The notes under the pieces are model-generated. The model searched no databases. It saw only the letters and a list, made by a program, of their open reading frames with translations, and was not told the DNA's origin. Position numbers and translations under genes: made by a program. Of a stretch of 22,261 nt of DNA, positions 13,702 through 22,261 are shown in pieces. Each line of letters starts with the position of its first letter. Position 1 is the first letter of the stretch. Source of the stretch: Propionivibrio sp. (GTDB taxonomy: Bacteria > Pseudomonadota > Gammaproteobacteria > Burkholderiales > Rhodocyclaceae); assembly GCA_003249625.1 (NCBI GenBank), contig QKII01000088.1, positions 1 through 22,261 of the forward strand, read 5' to 3'.

Positions 13702-16700
13702 ATGAAAGTCAAGAAAGCGAAGTATCCCGGTATTCCCAGCGTCATTCACGGCAATGGCGCCGTCGCGCATGTGATGAGCAACGTGTGCGGTGGCGTGATC
13801 GGCTACCCGATTACCCCGTCCACCGAGATCGCCGAACTTTACGAGGCGTTCCGGGCTGAAGGCGGCGTCAACGTGTGGGGCAAGCACCCCTTCTTCTTCG
13901 AGCCAGAAGGGGAGCATTCGGCGCAGAGTGGGGCATTGGGCGCGGCCTTGACGGGCGGACAGTTCATCTCCAACGCCTCGTCGAGCCAGGGCATCCTGTA
14001 TGCCATGGAATCGCACTTCGTGACGGTTGGCAAGAAGGTTGGCGGTTTTGTGCTGCAGGTGGCGGCACGGGTCGTCTCAAAACACTCACTGAACGTAATG
14101 GCTGGGCACGACGATGTGTATGCCCTCTTGCAATCGGGCTATACGATCCTGTTCGGCTCCAATCCGCAGGAAGCGGCGGATCTGGCGGCGATCTCTTATC
14201 GCACCTCGGCGTTGTCGCTGATTCCGGTCGCCAATGCGATGGACGGTTTCGCCACCAGCCACATGATGAGCGAGGCGTTGTTGCCCGAGCCCGAACTGCT
14301 TCGCAATTACCTCGGCGATCCGGCAGGGCGTATCACCTGTCCGACTTTGGCACAGGAAATTCTGTTTGGTTCCAAGGGCCGCGTGTTCCAGTTGAACCAG
14401 TACCTCACCCGCCATGCAGCCGATATCACCGAGGCAAACCTCGCCGCGCTGAAGAAATTCCTCGACGGCAACGCCGCCAAGGTCGAGAAGGACAACGACG
14501 GAAAACTGGTCGAGAAAACGCTCGGCTGGCTGCCGGAAGAGTTGCAGGGCCAATGGCGGCGCCAGTGGCTTAACGCCTTTGAGAAGGGGACACGCCAGCT
14601 CGTGCCGGCGCTGGTGGACGTCAATAACCCGGGCCTGACCGGGCCAGTGCAGAATCAGCCGGACTTCCAGGCCGGCGCCGTCGATCATCGCACGCACTTC
14701 GCCAGCGCTGTTCCGGCGCTCGTGCGCCAGGCGATGGCTGAATACTCGGCGCTGACGGGGCGCACCTATTCGCCAGTACATACCTACATGTGCGACGACG
14801 CGGAAACGGTGATGGTCGGGCTCGGCTCGGTCTGCGATGACGTCGAGGCCGTCGTCACTCACCTGCGCAGCCAGGGCAAGAAGGTCGGCCTCGTGGCGAT
14901 CAAGCTGCTGCAGCCTTTCCCGGAGGCCGAAGTGGTTGCTGCGCTGGCCGGCAAGAAGGCCGTGACGGTGCTGGAACGCTCGGACCAGGCGGCGCTTACC
15001 CCTCTGGTGACTCAGGCACTGTTCAAGGCTCGCGAGAATGGCGAGTTGAAGAAGGGCGAAGCCGAGCGCCACGCCGGCATTCCGGCGATCAAGGCCACGC
15101 CGAAAGTTACCACGGCGATCTTTGGCCTCGGCGGCCATGACCTGCAGCCGCGTCATCTGGTCGCCGCCTTCAAGGCCATGGAAACAGGCAAGAGCGCGTC
15201 GCTGATCTACCTCGGTTCGCAGTTCTTCTCCAAGACACCAACCCCACGCATGGCGGAGTTGCAGAAGAAGCTGAAGGCCGCATATCCGGAAACCGAATTG
15301 ATGGCGCTGGATACCGAACCGAATCCGCGCCTGCTGCCAGACTCTGCGTTCCGCGTACGCTTCCATTCGGTCGGTGGCTACGGAACGATTGCCTCGGGCA
15401 AGCTGCTGACTGACATCCTCGCTGGCGTGCTCGACATGCATTCGAAGTCGGCGCCGAAGTACGGCTCGGAAAAGAGCGGTGCGCCGACGAACTTCTACAT
15501 CACGCTGTCGCCGGAACCGATCAAGATCACCAACGCCGAACTGGAGGACGTCGAGGTCGTCATCTCGCCGGACCACCGCTCGTTCGTGCATACCAATCCG
15601 TTGAAGGGATTGGCGGAGGGCGGCACCTTCATCCTGCAGTCGAATGCCACGCCCGAGCAGGTGTGGGAGGATCTTCCGGCGAAAGCACGGCAGACGATCC
15701 GTGAGAAGAAGATCAACTTCTTCGTTATCGATGCCTTTGCGGTCGCCAAGAAGCATGCTCCGACACCGGAGCTGGCTACACGCATGATGGGCATCGCCTT
15801 TATCGGTGCGGTCGCCGGGCACGTCAAGCAGGTGTCGGCGGGCGCGACGCCCAAGGCCATTCTGGAAAAGGTGCGCAAGCAGATCACCAAGAAGTTCGGC
15901 AGCAAGGGGGCGGCGGTCGTCGAGGGCAACATGGAGGTGATCCGCGAGGGCATCGAGGCGACGAGCCGCGTCGACTACGACAAGCCTGCCTTCACCAAGA
16001 TCGATGCCAAGCCGGCTCCGATCACCCTGCGCAACGTCACGCTCTCCGCGTCCATGTGTCAGCCCGACGGCGCGTCCGCCTGTGGCCTGTTCGATCGCGA
16101 GTACTTCAACGACATGGTTGCTACGCCATTCCGCGAGGGAACCATCGGCGAAGCGCCGGTGATGCCGGGCGCCGGATTGTTCATGCCGGCAGGCACCGCC
16201 GGCTCGAAGGACAAGGGGCTGTTCCGCCGCAACGTGCCGCTGTTCAATCCCGATTTGTGTACCGGCTGCATGGAATGCACGCTGGTCTGCCCGGATGCCG
16301 CGATACCGAACACCGTGCATGAAATTCACGAACTGATGTTCACCGGCATACGCCAGCTCGATATCACTGAGGCGCAACGTGACGCGATGCGCGGTCAGGT
16401 TTACGCCGTGGCCGAAGCAGTGCGCGAAGCCTACCGCCGTACCAAGGATGCACGTCCGTTCCACGAACTGGTCGCCGAGGCGGCTTCAGGCTTGCCGACG
16501 CGCCAGGCAACCCTGCTTGGCAACTTCAGCAAGCTCGTCGACCTGCTGGCGACGTACCCGGTCGCTCGTACGCGGCCATTCTTCGATGCGGCCGAGAAAT
16601 CCAGCGCTGGCAGTGGTGGGTTGTATTCCGTGACTGTCGACCCGTGGAAGTGCACGGGCTGTCTCGAGTGCATCGAGGTCTGTGGCCCCGGCGCGCTGTC

Positions 16701-18711
16701 GGCGCAGGAGCAGGACGCGGCTTTGCAGAGCACGCTGCAAACCCGTTTCGATTTCATGAGCAAGACGCCAAACACACCGGCACGCTTTGTCGATGGCGCC
16801 GTTCAGTCGGGCGGCGAGATCAAGCGCATGCTGCTCGACCGCGACAATTACTACTCGACCACCGGCGGTCATGGCGGCTGCCGCGGTTGCGGCGAAGTAA
16901 CGGCGATCCGTCTGGTAGTGGCAACCAATCATGCGATCACCGAGAAGCGCCGGCTTGATCACATTGCCGAACTCGAGAAGTTGATCGCCGACCTCGTTGC
17001 CAAGCAGAAGACGCTCGGCAAGAAGGAAACGGAGCGCAGCCAGCGCATTGGCGAACTGCTTGCCACGTTGGAGAAACGCCTGTACCTCTACGAAGGCGGC
17101 CCGACCGGCAATGGCCCGGCCGGGGCGATCATCGCCAACTCGACGGGTTGCAGCAGCGTCTATGCGTCGACCTTCCCGTTCAACGCTTATAACGACCCGT
17201 GGGTCAACAGCCTGTTCCAGGACGCCCAGCCGCTGGCCAAGGGTATCTTCGAAGGCATCTCGGCGCAGAACGCACCGGACGTCAAGGCCATGCGCCTGGC
17301 GCGCCTCGAACTGGACGACGCCTACGTGCCCGAGCAGCACGACAAGGAATTCCGCTTCCTGTCGTGGAACCAGTTCACCAAGGAGGAACTGGCGCTGATG
17401 CCGACGGTGCTGACCATCGGCGGCGACGGCGCGACCTACGACATCGGCTTCGGCGCCTTCTCGCGCATCCTCGCGAGCAACACGCCGGTTAAGATGCTGG
17501 TGCTCAACACCGGGGCGTATTCCAATACCGGCGGGCAGGCGTCCACGTCCAGCTTCACCGGGCAGGACTCGGACCTCGCGCGGCACGGCGGGGCACATAG
17601 CGGCAAGCAGGAATCCCGCAAGGAACTCGGCCTGATCGCCTCGTTCCACCCGAACGTCTTCGTCTGCTCGACGACCACTGCGCTGCAGGGTCATTTCCTG
17701 AAGAACACCATGGAACTGATCTCCTACGCCGACGGCCCGGCGGTGCTCGACGTCTATACCCCATGCCAGGGCGAGCACGGCATTGCCGACAACGTCTCGG
17801 CGCGGCAGGCGCGTCTGGCCGTGGAAAGCCGCATGAATCCGGTGTTCGTGCATGATCCGCGCAAGGGCAAGACACTGCACGAGTGGTTCTCGCTGGACGG
17901 CAACCCGGACCCGGACAAGACCTGGGCGAAGACCTCGCTCGAGTATCTCGACGACACCGGCGCCGTCCAGTTGATGGAGCTCGAACTGACGCCGGCCAAT
18001 TTCGCCCTTGGCGAAATCCGCTTCAAGAAGCAGTTCAAGAAGCTGGCTGCCGATACGCCGAATCTGGTACCGATTGCCGAATACATCGATCTGCCCGACG
18101 AAGCCCGGTCCGGCAAGATGCCGTTCGTATATTCGGTCGATGCAAGCAGGAAACTGGTGAGGATGAGCGTTTCCCCGTCCATCGTTGCCCTCATCGAGGA
18201 GCGGCGCAAGAACTGGAGAATGCTGCAATACCTGGCCGGCTTCCATGTGGCGACAATGGATGCCAGCCACCGCGCGGCAATCGACGCGCTGCAGGCGCAG
18301 GTCAAGGAATCTGCCAAGCAGCACGACACCTCACTCGACGCGATCGCCCGGGCGATGTCAGAACTCGCCGCATCGAGCAAGGCGCCGGTTGGCGGTGCGC
18401 GGACCATTCCGATAGTGCCGGTCGGCGGTGGCGGTGGGAATAACGCTCAGGCGCCGGCGGTTGCAGGTGCAGATACAGCGGTGGTCGATGCGCTGGTGAC
18501 GATCGCTGATTCGACCAAGTGTACCAACTGCAAGACCTGCTATCAGGACATCCCCGAACTGTTCGAGAAGACGCGCATGGTCATCGACGGTGAGAGCCGC
18601 GAGGTCGCGCGCCTGATTCCGGGGGCGCTGGAGAAAGTGACCGTGACCCCCGAGCTGAAGGCGCGCATCAAGCGGGTATCGGCCAACTGCGACGCGGAGA
18701 TCATTCGATGA
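13702..18711 (+). CDS. Giant pyruvate:ferredoxin oxidoreductase-like 2-oxoacid oxidoreductase with fused C-terminal ferredoxin
   Basis: A 1669-residue cytoplasmic ThDP/iron-sulfur enzyme with the NifJ/PFOR domain order but about 450 residues longer than usual. Domain I is at about 1-250 (YPITPSTE at 35-42; ThDP-side glutamate region EGEHSAQSGALGA at 69-81). Domain II is at about 328-470. The gamma-type domain, with HSVGGYGT, is at about 550-755. An EKR-like linker follows. Two 4Fe-4S motifs come next: CTGCMECTLVC (Cys853, 856, 859, 863) and CTGCLECIEVC (984, 987, 990, 994). The ThDP domain has GCRGCGE (Cys1060, 1063) and GGDGATYDIG (Asp1242) to NTGAYSNTGG. After a Gly/Ala linker (from about 1574), a single-cluster ferredoxin domain (Cys1607, 1610, 1613, 1663) closes the protein. 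It should oxidise a 2-oxoacid plus CoA to acyl-CoA, CO2 and reduced ferredoxin. Pyruvate is the default guess; 2-oxoglutarate or an aryl-pyruvate cannot be excluded. The stop overlaps the next gene's start (ATGA). Confidence 0.9.
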   Translation: MKVKKAKYPGIPSVIHGNGAVAHVMSNVCGGVIGYPITPSTEIAELYEAFRAEGGVNVWGKHPFFFEPEGEHSAQSGALGAALTGGQFISNASSSQGILYAMESHFVTVGKKVGGFVLQVAARVVSKHSLNVMAGHDDVYALLQSGYTILFGSNPQEAADLAAISYRTSALSLIPVANAMDGFATSHMMSEALLPEPELLRNYLGDPAGRITCPTLAQEILFGSKGRVFQLNQYLTRHAADITEANLAALKKFLDGNAAKVEKDNDGKLVEKTLGWLPEELQGQWRRQWLNAFEKGTRQLVPALVDVNNPGLTGPVQNQPDFQAGAVDHRTHFASAVPALVRQAMAEYSALTGRTYSPVHTYMCDDAETVMVGLGSVCDDVEAVVTHLRSQGKKVGLVAIKLLQPFPEAEVVAALAGKKAVTVLERSDQAALTPLVTQALFKARENGELKKGEAERHAGIPAIKATPKVTTAIFGLGGHDLQPRHLVAAFKAMETGKSASLIYLGSQFFSKTPTPRMAELQKKLKAAYPETELMALDTEPNPRLLPDSAFRVRFHSVGGYGTIASGKLLTDILAGVLDMHSKSAPKYGSEKSGAPTNFYITLSPEPIKITNAELEDVEVVISPDHRSFVHTNPLKGLAEGGTFILQSNATPEQVWEDLPAKARQTIREKKINFFVIDAFAVAKKHAPTPELATRMMGIAFIGAVAGHVKQVSAGATPKAILEKVRKQITKKFGSKGAAVVEGNMEVIREGIEATSRVDYDKPAFTKIDAKPAPITLRNVTLSASMCQPDGASACGLFDREYFNDMVATPFREGTIGEAPVMPGAGLFMPAGTAGSKDKGLFRRNVPLFNPDLCTGCMECTLVCPDAAIPNTVHEIHELMFTGIRQLDITEAQRDAMRGQVYAVAEAVREAYRRTKDARPFHELVAEAASGLPTRQATLLGNFSKLVDLLATYPVARTRPFFDAAEKSSAGSGGLYSVTVDPWKCTGCLECIEVCGPGALSAQEQDAALQSTLQTRFDFMSKTPNTPARFVDGAVQSGGEIKRMLLDRDNYYSTTGGHGGCRGCGEVTAIRLVVATNHAITEKRRLDHIAELEKLIADLVAKQKTLGKKETERSQRIGELLATLEKRLYLYEGGPTGNGPAGAIIANSTGCSSVYASTFPFNAYNDPWVNSLFQDAQPLAKGIFEGISAQNAPDVKAMRLARLELDDAYVPEQHDKEFRFLSWNQFTKEELALMPTVLTIGGDGATYDIGFGAFSRILASNTPVKMLVLNTGAYSNTGGQASTSSFTGQDSDLARHGGAHSGKQESRKELGLIASFHPNVFVCSTTTALQGHFLKNTMELISYADGPAVLDVYTPCQGEHGIADNVSARQARLAVESRMNPVFVHDPRKGKTLHEWFSLDGNPDPDKTWAKTSLEYLDDTGAVQLMELELTPANFALGEIRFKKQFKKLAADTPNLVPIAEYIDLPDEARSGKMPFVYSVDASRKLVRMSVSPSIVALIEERRKNWRMLQYLAGFHVATMDASHRAAIDALQAQVKESAKQHDTSLDAIARAMSELAASSKAPVGGARTIPIVPVGGGGGNNAQAPAVAGADTAVVDALVTIADSTKCTNCKTCYQDIPELFEKTRMVIDGESREVARLIPGALEKVTVTPELKARIKRVSANCDAEIIR

Positions 18712-21554
18712 GTAACGGAGCATCTCAATTCGGTCAGGACGATCTGCAGCGCTATCGGGAGGCCAGCAATGCGCTGGACGCCACGCGCTCGCAGGTCGAG
18801 GCTCTGGAGCAGACGCCCGCAGTCGGCACCTTCAACAAGCAGATGGATCTTTTGCGCCGCCGTCTGCTCAACGATCCGCAAGCGTTCCGTGATCTGTTCA
18901 TTTCCGAGGGCGCCGGTGCGGTTGTCGCCGAGTTTCAGCAGGATGAACTCTCCGCCGAGTTCATTCACGCCTTCTGGGAGCTGCTGCTGCGCGACGACGA
19001 CATGAGCAAGATCCTCATGCGCTTCGTCTGGAGCGTGCCGCTGGGGCTGAAGCGCAAGTTCATCAAGGCGCTCGACAAGCACCTCTCTGACCGCTACCCG
19101 ATGTTCAAGGGACTGTCGGAGAACTGGCCGGCGGAAAGCTTCATTCCGCCGTACATCCGCTCGCCCGAGGAGCGTTCTTCCGACTTCGATCTGGTCAACC
19201 AGGGTTATCTCGGCTACATGAACCTCGGCTACACCGCGCGTGAAGTCGACATGATCGTCTGGCTCGAAGTGCTGCGCGACAAGCAGTGCGACGAAAGGCC
19301 CTGTGAAGTCGGTGTGCACGTGCCGGGCAAGTTCGAGCCGAAGGGCGGTTGTCCGGTCAAGATCCATATCCCGAAGGTGCTGGATTTGCTCGGCAACGGG
19401 CGTTTCCGCGAGGCGATGGAGCTGATCGAGAACTGCAACCCGCTTCCCAACGTGACCGGCCGTGTCTGCCCGCAGGAATTGCAGTGCCAGGGCGTCTGTG
19501 CGCACGCCAAGCAGCCGATCGAAATCGGCCAGCTCGAATGGTTTCTGCCGCAGCGCGAGAAGGTGGTCAATCCGGATGGTATTGCCGCGCGCTTCGCCCG
19601 CTTTCCCGACCCGTGGGCGAAGGGCGAGAAGCCGCCGATTGCCGTGGTCGGCTCCGGTCCGGCCGGGCTGATCAACGCCTACCTGCTGGCAGCGGAGGGC
19701 TTCCCGGTCACCATCTTTGAAGCCTTCCATGCGCTCGGCGGGGTGCTGCGCTACGGAATACCTGAGTTCCGCCTACCCAACGAGTTGATCGACGACGTGG
19801 TCGGCAAGATCAAGCTGCTCGGTGGCAAGTTCGTCTCCAACTTCGTCGTCGGCAAGACGGCGACGCTGCACGACCTGCGCGAAGCCGGCTTCTGGAAGGT
19901 CTTCGTCGGCACCGGTGCCGGGTTGCCACGCTTCATGAACGTGCCCGGAGAACACCTGCTCAACGTGATGTCGGCCAACGAGTTCCTCACACGGGTGAAT
20001 CTCATGCAGGGCCTGCGCGAGGACTACGAAACGCCGCTGCCGGAAACCAAGGGCAAGGAAGTTCTGATCATCGGCGGCGGCAACACTGCGATGGATGCCT
20101 CGCGTACCGCGCGGCGCCTCGGCGCCAACGTCACCATCGTCTATCGCCGCACGCAGAGCGAGATGCCGGCACGGGTCGAGGAATTGCACCACGCGCTGGA
20201 AGAGGGTATTCAGCTCAAGGTGCTTCGCTCGCCGTGCGAGTTTGTGGGTGATGACAAGACCAACTTCGTCAGTGGCGCCATGCTCGAAGTGATGGCGCTC
20301 GGCGAGCCGGATGCCTCCGGGCGGCGCAGCCCGGTCGCCACCGGCGAGAAGGAGCTGATGAAGGCCGACCTGGTGATCATGGCGCTGGGCAATGACCCGA
20401 ACCCGATCATCAAGGACTCGGAGCCGAGCCTGAAGACGACCAAGTGGGGCACCATCGACCTCGACGCCAAGGGGTCGCAGAAGACCTCGCTCGACGGCAT
20501 CTACTCGGGCGGCGATGCGGCACGAGGCGGTTCGACGGCGGTTCGCGCCGCCGGCGACGGACAGGCTGCGGCACGCGAGATTGTCGGCGAGATCGACATG
20601 GCGCCTGAGCAGATCCGGGCGATGGTCGATAGCGCCCGGCATTACACCGAACTCGCCGCTTCACCACAAACGATCGTCGACAAGATCGAGCTCACACCCG
20701 GCATCGTCGAGTTTGTCGTGCATGCGCCGATGATCGCCCGCGCGGCCCGGGCCGGACAGTTCGTACGCGTGCTGGCTTGGCCGAACGGCGAACTGATCCC
20801 GCTGACGCTGGCCGACTGGGACGCCAAGGCGGGAACGATTTGCCTGGTCGTGCAGGGGATGGGTACGAGCAGCATCGAGATCAATCGCATGCAGGTAGGT
20901 GACGCCTTTGCCGGCATTGCCGGGCCGCTCGGGCAGCCGAGCGAACTGCACAGCTATGATTCGAAGACGCAGACGGTGGTGTTTACGGCCGGCGGTGTCG
21001 GTCTGCCGCCGGTCTACCCCATTGCCCGCGAGCATTTGCGCAAGGGCAACCACGTTACGCTGATCTCAGGTTTCCGCAGTGCCGACCTCCTGTTCTGGAC
21101 CAAGGAGAACGAGCGCGTCGGCAAGCTGCAGGCCGAGTTCGGCGATCTGCTCGACGTGATCTACTGCAGCAACGACGGCAGCTTCGGCATCAAGGGCTTC
21201 GTTTCGACGCCGCTGGAAGAAATGCTCAAGAACGGCAAGAAGAGCAAGGGCCGCGAGATAGCCGAAGTCGTCACCATCGGCCCGCCGCTGATGATGCGCG
21301 CCGTCAGCGATCTGACCAAGCCGTACGGGGTGAAAACGGTCGCGAGTCTCAACTCGATCATGGTCGACGCGACCGGCATGTGTGGTGCGTGCATGGTGCC
21401 GGTGAACCTCGAAGGCAAGCTGGTGCGCAAGCACGCCTGTGTCGACGGTCCCGAGATCGACGGCCACATCATCGACTGGGACAAGTTCCTGCCGCGCTTC
21501 AACCTGTTCAAGCCGCAGGAACTGGCCAGCAAGGCAAAGCACGGGTTAGGGTGA
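18708..21554 (+). CDS. NfnAB-type fused flavoprotein: ferredoxin:NAD(P)+ oxidoreductase partner of the 2-oxoacid oxidoreductase
   Basis: A 948-residue protein in three parts. Residues 1-190 form a mostly helical domain I do not recognise. Residues 190-640 resemble GltD/NfnB, with cluster Cys at 194, 199, 215, 243, 254, 260 and 264 (GRVCPQELQCQGVC), FAD motif GSGPAG (315-320), NAD(P)H motif GGGNTA (456-461) and a second FAD motif ending YSGGD (599-603). Residues 650-948 resemble NfnA: GELIPLTLAD, NAD(H) motif AGGVG (761-765), and a 2Fe-2S site with Cys892, 895 and 911 and probably Asp887. In clostridial and Thermotoga NfnAB these are two subunits that couple ferredoxin, NADH and NADPH by flavin-based bifurcation. 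The gene overlaps the upstream one by four bases (ATGA), with GGAG at 18696-18699. Inference: it takes electrons from that enzyme to NAD(P)+. A comparable arrangement is the 2-oxoglutarate:NADP+ oxidoreductase reported from Azoarcus evansii. Confidence 0.88.
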   Translation: MSNGASQFGQDDLQRYREASNALDATRSQVEALEQTPAVGTFNKQMDLLRRRLLNDPQAFRDLFISEGAGAVVAEFQQDELSAEFIHAFWELLLRDDDMSKILMRFVWSVPLGLKRKFIKALDKHLSDRYPMFKGLSENWPAESFIPPYIRSPEERSSDFDLVNQGYLGYMNLGYTAREVDMIVWLEVLRDKQCDERPCEVGVHVPGKFEPKGGCPVKIHIPKVLDLLGNGRFREAMELIENCNPLPNVTGRVCPQELQCQGVCAHAKQPIEIGQLEWFLPQREKVVNPDGIAARFARFPDPWAKGEKPPIAVVGSGPAGLINAYLLAAEGFPVTIFEAFHALGGVLRYGIPEFRLPNELIDDVVGKIKLLGGKFVSNFVVGKTATLHDLREAGFWKVFVGTGAGLPRFMNVPGEHLLNVMSANEFLTRVNLMQGLREDYETPLPETKGKEVLIIGGGNTAMDASRTARRLGANVTIVYRRTQSEMPARVEELHHALEEGIQLKVLRSPCEFVGDDKTNFVSGAMLEVMALGEPDASGRRSPVATGEKELMKADLVIMALGNDPNPIIKDSEPSLKTTKWGTIDLDAKGSQKTSLDGIYSGGDAARGGSTAVRAAGDGQAAAREIVGEIDMAPEQIRAMVDSARHYTELAASPQTIVDKIELTPGIVEFVVHAPMIARAARAGQFVRVLAWPNGELIPLTLADWDAKAGTICLVVQGMGTSSIEINRMQVGDAFAGIAGPLGQPSELHSYDSKTQTVVFTAGGVGLPPVYPIAREHLRKGNHVTLISGFRSADLLFWTKENERVGKLQAEFGDLLDVIYCSNDGSFGIKGFVSTPLEEMLKNGKKSKGREIAEVVTIGPPLMMRAVSDLTKPYGVKTVASLNSIMVDATGMCGACMVPVNLEGKLVRKHACVDGPEIDGHIIDWDKFLPRFNLFKPQELASKAKHGLG

Positions 21555-21582
21555 AGCCCGCCTGGTGAAGGGGGAAAGAATG

Positions 21583-21613
21583 CGGGGCGGAGATGCGAGT
21601 CTCCGCCCCGTTT
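21583..21613 (+). terminator. Terminator of the oxidoreductase operon
   Basis: CGGGGCGGAGA (21583-21593) and TCTCCGCCCCG (21600-21610) form a perfect 11-base-pair stem with a six-base loop, followed by a short TTT. It lies 28 bases after the flavoprotein stop. Confidence 0.82.
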
Positions 21614-21671
21614 AGCTCCATGCTGAAAATGTCAGGCGCGTAATCGTGGCGTGGCGATCGGAGGTGCTCTC

Positions 21672-22223
21672 ATGCGTCCGTTGAAATTGAGCAAGGCCTT
21701 CACACTGATCGAATCAGGGCCGGTGGTTCTCGTAACGACCCGCGATGGCGACAAAGACAACATCATGACCATCTCGTGGACCATGGTGATCGATTTCACC
21801 CCGCAGTTCGCCATCACGACGGGAAGCTGGAACTACTCGTTTGCCGCCTTGCTCAAGAATCAGGAGTGCGTCATCGCGATTCCTACCGTCGACCTGCTGG
21901 ATACCGTGGTTGGCATCGGCACCTGCTCGGGGGGCGATACGGACAAGTTCGCCCGGTTCAATCTCACGCGGTTGCCGGCCAGGCATGTCGAATCGCCGCT
22001 GATCAAGGAATGTCTGGCCAACATCGAGTGCAAGGTCATCGATTTCATCGAAAAGCACAACATTGTCGTGCTAGAGGCGGTTGCAGCCTACCGCGACACC
22101 GAGCGCAAGGAAAAACATACCGTTCACGCCGTCGGCGATGGTACCTTCATCGTCGATGGACACATCATCGACCGGAAAAAGATGATGGCCTCCAAGCTGC
22201 CCCCGAATCTGCTATCGACCTGA
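21672..22223 (+). CDS. Flavin reductase-family protein (FMN-binding split barrel, flavoredoxin-like)
   Basis: A 183-residue protein with the split-barrel flavin-reductase pattern: an N-terminal strand GPVVLVTTRDGDKDNIMTISW, then FTPQFAITTGSWNYSFAALLKNQECVIAIPT, a GIGTCSGGDTDKFARFNL stretch, and a C-terminal ECKVIDFIEKHNIVVLEAVAAY strand pair. Family members bind FMN and either reduce free flavin with NAD(P)H or act as flavoredoxin-like electron carriers. The frame is open from GTG 21651, but ATG 21672 is preferred because GGAGG (21660-21664) lies seven bases before it. A terminator separates it from the oxidoreductase operon, so it is probably transcribed on its own. A functional link to that redox system is possible but not shown. 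The partner and substrate are unknown. Confidence 0.85.
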   Translation: MRPLKLSKAFTLIESGPVVLVTTRDGDKDNIMTISWTMVIDFTPQFAITTGSWNYSFAALLKNQECVIAIPTVDLLDTVVGIGTCSGGDTDKFARFNLTRLPARHVESPLIKECLANIECKVIDFIEKHNIVVLEAVAAYRDTERKEKHTVHAVGDGTFIVDGHIIDRKKMMASKLPPNLLST

Positions 22224-22261
22224 GTCCGGAAAACCGGGGTCGGTCCGGGAGGCTCGAATCC
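22224..22261. other. Short 3' flank, nothing identified
   Basis: 38 bases after the flavin-reductase stop; too short to assign. Confidence 0.5.

Noticed and set aside
14086..16464. 792-codon minus-strand frame inside the PFOR-like gene
   Set aside because: Antisense shadow of a strongly conserved coding region; no ribosome site or domain. The same holds for the minus-strand frames at 16486-18324 and 18543-19730.

Overview
The window reads as chromosomal DNA of a GC-rich betaproteobacterium, most likely in or near Rhodocyclales. This is inferred from gene content, namely a PilV/PilW/PilX/PilY1 minor-pilin operon, IlvBN, and a large 2-oxoacid oxidoreductase paired with an NADPH/NADH flavoprotein. 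No rRNA or tRNA was seen that would fix the taxonomy. All convincing genes lie on the + strand.

Layout: (1) 2-499, the 3' end of a c-di-GMP phosphodiesterase (EAL) with a C-terminal zinc-sensing CZB domain. (2) 555-3266, a P-type ATPase whose membrane cation-site residues resemble animal Na,K-ATPase (type IIC). (3) 3302-3589, a small antibiotic-biosynthesis-monooxygenase (ABM) protein. (4) 3609-5946, an ilvBN operon for acetohydroxyacid synthase, preceded by a valine-rich leader peptide, an antiterminator and a terminator, which together form a transcription attenuator of the E. coli ivbL-ilvBN kind. (5) 5990-6564, a gene-poor stretch. (6) 6565-13229, a type IV pilus operon in the order pilE-like, fimT/gspH, pilV, pilW, pilX, pilY1. 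Two lesions stand out: an in-frame amber codon at codon 31 of the pilE-like gene, and a reading-frame break between the signal peptide and the body of PilY1. (7) 13314-13344, a strong terminator, followed by a complex leader region. (8) 13702-21554, two translationally coupled large genes. The first is a 1669-residue pyruvate:ferredoxin-oxidoreductase-like enzyme with a fused C-terminal ferredoxin. The second is a 948-residue fusion of both NfnAB-type flavoprotein subunits. (9) 21583-21613, a terminator. (10) 21672-22223, a flavin-reductase-family protein.

The most interesting system is the pair at 13702-21554. It appears to join ThDP-dependent 2-oxoacid oxidation, several iron-sulfur clusters, a tethered ferredoxin and an NfnAB-like module in two polypeptides. 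This would pass electrons from a 2-oxoacid to NAD(P)+, possibly with flavin-based electron confurcation or bifurcation. The substrate and cofactor preference cannot be read from the sequence. The best-resolved regulatory element is the ilvB attenuator, whose ten leader valine codons near the end are all GTA.
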